The position numbers and the translations under genes were made by a program. The notes below the pieces were generated by a model. The model made no database searches. It saw only the letters and a list, made by a program, of their open reading frames with translations, and was not told the DNA's origin. A DNA stretch of 64,000 bases from NCBI GenBank assembly GCA_009911715.1, contig CP047880.1:496001-560000 (forward strand), written 5' to 3'. This DNA comes from Methanomassiliicoccaceae archaeon DOK. GTDB taxonomy: Archaea > Thermoplasmatota > Thermoplasmata > Methanomassiliicoccales > Methanomethylophilaceae. This document shows, one piece after another, positions 59,501-64,000 of this stretch; position 1 is the first letter of the stretch; every line of letters begins with the position of its first letter.

Positions 59501-60581
59501 AAAGGACCTGCGCCCGTTCATCAGGGACGTCCTCAACGGAAGGCTCGATGCCAGCATCTTCAACGAAGAGGGCTGGCAGTTCGCCCGCTACTACTACAAC
59601 TACTGCAGTGAGATGGACTCGCCGCACTACCCCTCGGACATAGACGACTACGCGCTGAGATTCTTCGGGCCGGAGCGCTACCATTCGGACGAGTTCCAAT
59701 CGGAGGCGTACCTTTTCATCCCGTTCGACGACAGGTACTACGAGGACATGTCGGAGGTCATCGGAAAGCGCTTCGGGAACTGGGAGAACCAGGAGATCGA
59801 CCCGGACACCAGGGAACCCTCCGAACTGGCCAGGGCAATGATGGATTACCTCGGATGCGAATGCGAGTACTTCCCGTCCATGAGGGACGATGACCCGCTC
59901 ATGTCAGCATACGGCTACGCCAGGCGTCTGGGCGTCAGGGAGGGGTACGTACCGGTTCTCGTGAGCGTCGACGACATCCTTTGGGAGTGCCTGGTTTTGA
60001 ACTCCGACCCGGACAGCGACGGGGAGGCCGACTACACATTCGACCCAGAGAAGGTGGCGCAGTACCGCCGGAACATCCTTGCCGCCCCTACAACGGACGG
60101 CAGATGCGTCCTGGATTCCATGGTCGGACAGCGCAGAGCCGAGGCGGAGGATGACGAGCTCGATTGGGATGATGAAATCGTCGGAAACATGGAGGGAGGT
60201 GAGGGACGTGACCGCCTCTCCAGCTACTGGAACTACGAGACGAACATGACTCATCCGACGATACTTGCGAAGATCCCCGTGGACGAGCCTTGGAAGGTGT
60301 TCGCCTGGCTGCCCTTCGGAGGCTGGAACGAGTGCCCCGACACCCAGACGCTCATGGCGGTCTCGAAGTACTGGTACGAGCGCTTCGGAGCCGTCCCGGC
60401 AGCGATCACGCACGACGAGCTGGAGTACATCCTGCCTGAACCCATCGACGACGGATCCGCGATAGACACCGCCATCGACCAGTACGGCTTCTGCCCGGAC
60501 AGCGACCAGAACCACGAGACCGTAGGGGAGCTGGCGGACGAGCTCCGCCAATCCACGGTGTGGTACATGTGGTGGGATTGA
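56580..60581 (+). CDS. 1333-residue modular protein with DUF4261 and DUF4253 domains (polyimmunity-like)
   Basis: A very acidic, soluble protein. Modules in order: TPR-like helical module (1-115; EYSRIVEALERVPEDE); an unnamed domain (about 190-500; RDHAPESVRERWKVTIGRHS); a second helical module (about 519-645; EYSRCIAVLETIPEEQ); DUF4261 (about 670-915; GPIPDGEAEANAENNYMWPE, GYTYGMRTFGREEMEVLDAD); an unnamed domain beginning YNHMAIYLRWC (about 940-1070); and a DUF4253-type end (about 1095-1333; FGGWNECPDT, closing WYMWWD). There is no signal peptide. AAGGAGTGGG precedes the ATG. The architecture resembles stand-alone polyimmunity proteins of polymorphic toxin systems. Function is inferred. Confidence 0.8.
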   Translation: MMDEKGLLEQCETWHEAGEYSRIVEALERVPEDERTTEIDMELARAYNNLGEPGDIEGRRKYRKALDLLRSHSDEMADDYSWNFRTGYSLFYLEREGEALPYFEKALELHPGDDPKYNSKEDIQEFIDGCREMMALPRFNKSFRDRVAEAWEVFADEEAEIRRMMDSDKREEYSEELVKTVQEILEIALEDPTFEVGIDEGMYDLVLSTQGDKVRLFEYVYFRDHAPESVRERWKVTIGRHSSPGFHLRAFDLDVSGEDVDVWVEKGEEDRISVSVHCGKVQDALEDENRVWWMLFTILDHTIGEIANMRHIDSFEVVDQPLEGSPVKLRDLPRALEDMGIILTNDADSFLQRYTVYKSEPDTESDGPWRFDILSGSDCCPPIINDYYSGERGCVDLLHADGAVAGYLAYPLDSFNGEDRSERIFDFRDSLQEAIEDKAGADAVSFIGGATGLRYGYLDLIAWDLQSVVDAAQEFLTGSDVSKAYFRVFSMDVPTCLIANNRDGDVDLDLDGIDYIPYDPEDPEPFYDQISKWNDEDEYSRCIAVLETIPEEQMDYRASYALARALQNYAVIGDHDEGTPGYKADRALEHSLEILESIRGEGEDKAEWNMRMAYGHQYLSGQEEKAIPYAERWAELDPEDENAPGVIKECLEAIERRSDGSESDVDDDEAGVFAGFVLLSRVSWSKRQLIRDLDELWDIVAEEDDDDSNDDVLVFEVDGRVAAISLMKGPIPDGEAEANAENNYMWPEAVDVAREHRAHLLVFVGERDDDDLIERGKLFVKLLAACCRQENASGIYTSGVVFQPEFYEGMAGMMREDELPIFNWIWFGLYRTEKGISGYTYGMRTFGREEMEVLDADGEPNDVRDFLANLVSYQLECDVRLKDGETIGFSENDRHTIALSEGVALPGMTLKVSYESQEVFMDDASFHLESIEEKSLPVDPINAYNHMAIYLRWCVEHDLINEDFAEDHCDSLSVKDLRPFIRDVLNGRLDASIFNEEGWQFARYYYNYCSEMDSPHYPSDIDDYALRFFGPERYHSDEFQSEAYLFIPFDDRYYEDMSEVIGKRFGNWENQEIDPDTREPSELARAMMDYLGCECEYFPSMRDDDPLMSAYGYARRLGVREGYVPVLVSVDDILWECLVLNSDPDSDGEADYTFDPEKVAQYRRNILAAPTTDGRCVLDSMVGQRRAEAEDDELDWDDEIVGNMEGGEGRDRLSSYWNYETNMTHPTILAKIPVDEPWKVFAWLPFGGWNECPDTQTLMAVSKYWYERFGAVPAAITHDELEYILPEPIDDGSAIDTAIDQYGFCPDSDQNHETVGELADELRQSTVWYMWWD

Positions 60582-60582
60582 G

Positions 60583-62502
60583 ATGAAAGGGGTCGGCAAC
60601 AGCACCAGGGTCCTGGAGAAGGCGGAGTTGCTAAAGAGCCTCGGCGAGTACTCCGGATGCATACGGACGATCGAATCCGTTCCGGAAGAGGAGAGGAGCT
60701 ATCGCATGACCCTGCTGCTGGGATGGGCGTACAGCGACCTGGCGGTCCTCGGAGACAAGGACTCCGGCCGCGACGAGCCGGATCAGGAGCTCCTCGGGAA
60801 GGCCGTGAGCATCCTCGAATCGGTAGGGGACCAGGGAAAAGAGGATCCGACCTGGAACGCGCGCATGTGCTATGCTCTCTGGATGACCGACGGGAGGGAG
60901 GCCGATGCACTGGAATACGCAATGATATGGAAGGAGTTGGACCCGAACAGCGAGGATGCCCGCAAGCAGGAGGTCACCATCAGGAGATACATCGACGAGA
61001 ACGTGGACCAGAACCCTGAGATGTACGACGAGGCGCAGTGGGATGCCGTCGAGGATCACATCGCCGAACATTTCGGGGACTTCCCCAACGTGTTCCACGA
61101 GCTCGTGTCCCCGGACATCCACGTCGACATCTGCATCATCCCTCCCAGGAGGGACCACGACTACTACACCCTGGTCACCATGGGCATGGGCGCCCACGAG
61201 ATGGATGTCCCCGAAGGAATCGAGGATGTCCGCAGAAGGGCGGAGGTGCTGATCAACCTCCCCCGTGACTGGAGGCTGGATGAGGAGTCCCTGCAGGACA
61301 ACAGGTGGTACTGGCCGATCAGGATGCTCAAGGATGTGGCCAGGCTGCCGGTCAGCACGGGATGCTGGCTCGGATGGGGCCACACCGTGGGGATGGACGA
61401 GGGAGAGAGGTACGACGAAAGCACCGAGCTGTGCGGATGCATCCTGCTGAGCCCCGGCGTGTTCGGGGAGGACTCGTACAGATGCGCGCTGCCGGACGGG
61501 GACGAAATCGAGTTCTTCCAGGTGATCCCCTTGTACCAGGAGGAGATCCAGCACAAGATCGAGAATGATGCGGAGACCCTCCTGGACGTCATGAACGACG
61601 ATCTGCTGGAGGTGATAGATCCGCTGAGGCTCAACGCCGTGACGGACTTCGACAGGATCGATCACGATGATGCCGTCATGGACGACGCCCGCAGGCATCA
61701 GCGCATCATAGACCGCCTTGGCCTCGACACGGAGAAACTGGCGGCGTACGGCCACATGTCGATCTATCTGGAATGGTGCATCAGGCATGGAATGATGAAC
61801 GGGTCGTTCGTCTCGAGGCACCGTGAAGTCGTGGAATCAGTGAGGTCAGGGGAGATGACGGACCTCCGCGGGTTCATACAAGACGACCCTGACATGGACG
61901 GTAGGCTGACCACGCTGCATCTGAACCGTATCGGCTCGTTCTTCACACAGTGGTACAACTGGGGGGACAAATCCAACCCCTACGAGTTCCTCAGAGACGT
62001 CAAGGACTATGTAGACACTGTGTTCGAGGGCAGGGAATGGCGGGACGAGGAGGAGATGTTCAACGCGTACCTCCTGGTCCCGTGGTCCGATGAGTACCGC
62101 CTCCGCATGATGGATACCATAGACGAACGGTTCGCCCAGCTCATGGAGTCTTTCCAGGATTCCCCGTGGCTCGTCGAGGACGACGGCTTCCCGGATCCAG
62201 ACGGGTGGGGCGGCGCCAGGGACTGTGCCGTCAGCGAGAGGATCATCTCCGGGGAGCCGATAGGATACTGCCTGCGCCGCAGACCGGAAAGGGAGGACGA
62301 GGGCTGGGAGTCTGGATGGTGCTTCTTCGCAGATGACGATGATGACAGCCGGGAGCGCATGGTGTTCCGCAGCCTGGGATACATCTGCGACCTGTCACCG
62401 GACATCAGGAGGATACTTGACCTGCCGTACGGGACGGCGTTCATGCGCGAAGAAGACGGCATGCTCCATCCATATGAGGGGAATGACGAAGAGGATAGAT
62501 AA
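60583..62502 (+). CDS. 639-residue modular protein with SUFU domain (polyimmunity-like)
   Basis: It starts one base after the preceding gene's stop. Residues 1-125 repeat the helical module of that protein (EYSGCIRTIESVPEEE, then NARMCYALWMTDGREADALEYAM). Residues about 146-345 form a bacterial-type SUFU domain (YYTLVTMGMGAHEMDVP, RAEVLINLPRDWRL, VARLPVSTGCWLGWGHTV, FFQVIPLYQEEI). Residues about 385-530 match the YNHMAIYLRWC-type domain (YGHMSIYLEWCIRHG) of the larger protein. SUFU domains are known immunity modules in bacterial toxin systems. It is soluble and acidic. The stop is TAA. Confidence 0.8.
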   Translation: MKGVGNSTRVLEKAELLKSLGEYSGCIRTIESVPEEERSYRMTLLLGWAYSDLAVLGDKDSGRDEPDQELLGKAVSILESVGDQGKEDPTWNARMCYALWMTDGREADALEYAMIWKELDPNSEDARKQEVTIRRYIDENVDQNPEMYDEAQWDAVEDHIAEHFGDFPNVFHELVSPDIHVDICIIPPRRDHDYYTLVTMGMGAHEMDVPEGIEDVRRRAEVLINLPRDWRLDEESLQDNRWYWPIRMLKDVARLPVSTGCWLGWGHTVGMDEGERYDESTELCGCILLSPGVFGEDSYRCALPDGDEIEFFQVIPLYQEEIQHKIENDAETLLDVMNDDLLEVIDPLRLNAVTDFDRIDHDDAVMDDARRHQRIIDRLGLDTEKLAAYGHMSIYLEWCIRHGMMNGSFVSRHREVVESVRSGEMTDLRGFIQDDPDMDGRLTTLHLNRIGSFFTQWYNWGDKSNPYEFLRDVKDYVDTVFEGREWRDEEEMFNAYLLVPWSDEYRLRMMDTIDERFAQLMESFQDSPWLVEDDGFPDPDGWGGARDCAVSERIISGEPIGYCLRRRPEREDEGWESGWCFFADDDDDSRERMVFRSLGYICDLSPDIRRILDLPYGTAFMREEDGMLHPYEGNDEEDR

Positions 62503-62554
62503 GAACTGCCGATACAAAGTTAGAGATGAATCAACACAGACAGGAGTGGGAGTT

Positions 62555-63280
62555 ATGCAGACGGAAGAGTGGAAGAGGCAATACGAGAAGTACAGGGATA
62601 AGCTAACATGCTGGACTGACCTGGAGGCATACTTTACAAACGAAGAGGTGGGAAACACAGCCGTGGACACCATGGACATCGGTACAGTCAATTTCCCCAC
62701 AGGGCAGATACTGGCATGTGACCCGCTGATAGAACTGGAGGACAGGCTGCCATACATCCAGACAGTGCCTCCTGGGACCTATCCGGTGACGATCTGCGTG
62801 GTGCCCAGCGAGGAGTACGGCGACCGTTACGCCTGTGTGAAGGTGACGGTTTCGGATTCCAGACCGGTGCGCTACGAACTGGCCATGATCGGCGACGAGA
62901 ATCTGGACGAGGAGCTCGAAGACGGAGACTACTTCGGATTCATCGTCGACGCCGGCATGGGGTGCATCATTGATGTCGAGTCCCAGAACGCGTTCAAGAA
63001 GTATTGGGCGGAGCGTCTGGAAGAGGACGAGGACATAGATCCGTACAACGACCTTTTCTGCGACCTTCTCGAAGAGAGCTACAACGAGAACCCACGCTAC
63101 CAGAGGGATGGAGGGGACTGGGTGAACTGGACCGTTCCCGGAACCGGTCTTAACATCCCGATATTCGCATCGGGATGGGGCGACGGCGTCTATCCCTGCT
63201 ACTTCGGTTATGATTCCAACGGGGATGTCTGCGGAGTGTACATCCTGTTCATCGACTTGGAAAATAGATCAGAGGATTGA
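62555..63280 (+). CDS. DUF4241-domain protein
   Basis: The 241 residues fit DUF4241: NFPTGQILACDPLIELED (about 49-66), VPPGTYPVTICVV, YELAMIGDENLDEEL, FGFIVDAGMGCIIDVES and a C-terminal FASGWGDGVYPCYFGYDSNGDV. The family is common in bacteria, has unknown chemistry and often sits with SUFU- and DUF4261-type genes. AGGAGTGGGAG lies 8-18 bases before ATG 62555, like the SD of the first cargo gene. It is the last cargo gene, 53 bases after the SUFU gene. Confidence 0.82.
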   Translation: MQTEEWKRQYEKYRDKLTCWTDLEAYFTNEEVGNTAVDTMDIGTVNFPTGQILACDPLIELEDRLPYIQTVPPGTYPVTICVVPSEEYGDRYACVKVTVSDSRPVRYELAMIGDENLDEELEDGDYFGFIVDAGMGCIIDVESQNAFKKYWAERLEEDEDIDPYNDLFCDLLEESYNENPRYQRDGGDWVNWTVPGTGLNIPIFASGWGDGVYPCYFGYDSNGDVCGVYILFIDLENRSED

Positions 63281-63645
63281 TTCAGAACCCAACAGACGAT
63301 GTAGTGGAAAAGGACAAGGATTCAAAACAACCAGATTATGCGAGAGTCTGATCCGAAGATGCTCGCCCTACCCACCACAGAGGTCCTGCGGTGCGGAAAG
63401 GATGTGCTCCTGTATCTGGAAGTCAATGCTGAAAGCAAGTCATCCTGACTAGGCAGGCGTCAGTCCCCCAGTATGACGCGGAGCTACCACGATCCGGCAG
63501 TCTTTGGTTCGTTTGAGATCGAATATCGGGATGTCACCTCGGAACCCACCTTCCCCAGACGGGTTCGGTACTGAACCAATGCCAGGAAAACAGGGCCTCC
63601 GTTCCTTCGAAGGAGGTCCTGCTGGCCAGGGTCATAGTGAAGTCA
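63281..63645. other. Gene-poor right end of the island
   Basis: No convincing gene is seen in these 365 bases. One 29-codon frame (63358-63447) has protein-like composition but no recognisable family. The region probably holds decayed sequence and the right attachment end. Confidence 0.4.
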
Positions 63646-63661
63646 GGCGGGCCCACTCATC
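63646..63661 (+). repeat. attR (16-base direct repeat)
   Basis: GGCGGGCCCACTCATC is repeated here without the rest of the tRNA. The preceding base differs from the left copy (A versus G), so the identity is exactly 16 bases. Confidence 0.75.
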
Positions 63662-63770
63662 GCTTCAGCCAGCTTGTTCTTCTGAGTCCCTTGTTCAGCG
63701 TTCGTTCGAGTCATGATTTCCGTCGGACCCACCCGGATTGGTTCCGTTCTCCGACGGAATTGCCATTCTG

Positions 63771-63890
63771 TCACACACTCGTACCAATCTTCGGGTCATC
63801 TCTCATCTGGAAGAACCTGTCCAGGATGTTTCTGTCCCGATAGTCCGTGTAGAACCTTTGGGCGGTCTCTCGCCCGCGGGAGATGTCATA
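63771..63890 (-). pseudogene. Second tyrosine-recombinase remnant
   Basis: On the minus strand a frame ending at TGA 63771-63773 encodes ETAQRFYTDYRDRNILDRF and FQMRDDPKI. This aligns with the C-terminus of the recombinase fragment at 55.1 kb (ETIQKFYADYPERNVLDKI, FQMKNDQKV), including the nucleophilic-Tyr segment. Only about 35 residues align, with no start. It lies 110 bases outside attR in the same orientation. Confidence 0.65.
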
Positions 63891-63967
63891 TCATCACCTT
63901 TTGCCACGATCAACAGAGATAATGGTCTGAAGGGGAAAACTGAATCCCGGAAAGGAAAGAGGTTGAT

Positions 63968-63988
63968 GGGAGGGGCGGAGCCCCTCCC
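63968..63988. repeat. Perfect 9-base GC hairpin
   Basis: GGGAGGGGC and GCCCCTCCC surround a GGA loop. It could be a terminator or a dispersed palindromic unit; there is no gene context at the window edge. Confidence 0.4.
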
Positions 63989-64000
63989 GGAAGCGTTCAC

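Larger units (their letters stand above)
54887..63661 (+). mobile_element. Genomic island integrated at tRNA-Pro
   Basis: An 8.8-kb segment is bounded by a 16-base direct repeat (GGCGGGCCCACTCATC). The left copy spans the last 10 bases of tRNA-Pro plus 6 bases, and the right copy is free. Just inside the left end lies the 3' part of a tyrosine recombinase gene, the usual arrangement for tRNA-targeted archaeal elements. Cargo is a TetR regulator and three acidic multi-domain genes on +. No replication or capsid genes are seen. With a truncated recombinase the island is probably immobile by itself. Confidence 0.78.

Noticed and set aside
63281-63645. A fourth cargo gene at the right end of the island
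   Set aside because: The frames are short, lack start signals and show no recognisable motif; the stretch looks decayed.

Overview
This window is about 60% GC and clearly archaeal. It encodes an archaeal-type S-adenosylmethionine synthetase, ribosomal protein L40e, FEN-1, the AcnX (phosphomevalonate dehydratase) pair of the archaeal mevalonate route, CobY and archaeal CobT. Many genes have a TATA box about 25 bases upstream of the start codon, as in leaderless transcripts. [NiFe]-hydrogenase maturation genes (hypF, hypA, hypD), nikR, a large cobalamin block and FolC point to a methanogen. The gene set, the GC content and the absence of TAG as a stop (all roughly 60 genes called here end in TGA or TAA) fit a pyrrolysine-decoding gut methanogen of the Methanomassiliicoccales. 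That placement is inference: no mcr, mtt or pyl gene lies in the window.

Layout. 1-7.9 kb: cobalamin lower-ligand assembly (cobD, cbiB, cbiZ, cobS, cobY on +; cobT and an AlkP-superfamily enzyme on -), with an MFS transporter between. 7.9-12.8 kb: hypF, an HxlR regulator, and a three-gene operon of a flavin/ferredoxin protein, a zinc-macrodomain ADP-ribosyl hydrolase and a class M sirtuin. 12.8-19.6 kb: a degenerate MBL-fold protein, ArsD-like protein, pyrophosphatase, YbaK, a MarR-MATE operon with an operator palindrome, FluC, and an AlbA_2-type regulator behind a three-unit operator. 19.6-26.6 kb: the AcnX large subunit, an AcnX small subunit fused to a Nudix domain, IleS and a second MATE. 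26.7-41.8 kb: TcdA-like, TatD, a DtxR-box-controlled DUF3793 gene, fen, rpe, RNase Z, a CBS-HTH regulator divergent from the SAM synthetase gene, a degenerate Fic protein, rpl40e, a response regulator coupled to enolase, and topA.

41.9-42.5 kb holds two tandem copies of a structured RNA, each with its own promoter, 400 bases apart and apparently undescribed. Next comes a gene with an in-frame TAG (possible pyrrolysine), then nikR. 43.9-48.3 kb carries an AsnB-like enzyme, two ATP-grasp ligases, FolC and Nth. 48.3-54.5 kb has hypA-hypD plus an unknown gene, alkylation-repair genes, a DUF1848 protein, MntP and an ArsR.

The most unusual part is 54.9-63.7 kb: a genomic island inserted in the 3' end of tRNA-Pro(CGG), bounded by a 16-base direct repeat. 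It carries a truncated tyrosine recombinase, a TetR regulator and three acidic cargo proteins built from SUFU, DUF4261, DUF4253, DUF4241 and unnamed modules, an architecture like bacterial 'polyimmunity' proteins. No toxin gene is visible. A second fragment of a related recombinase just outside the right repeat suggests that islands have stacked at this tRNA.
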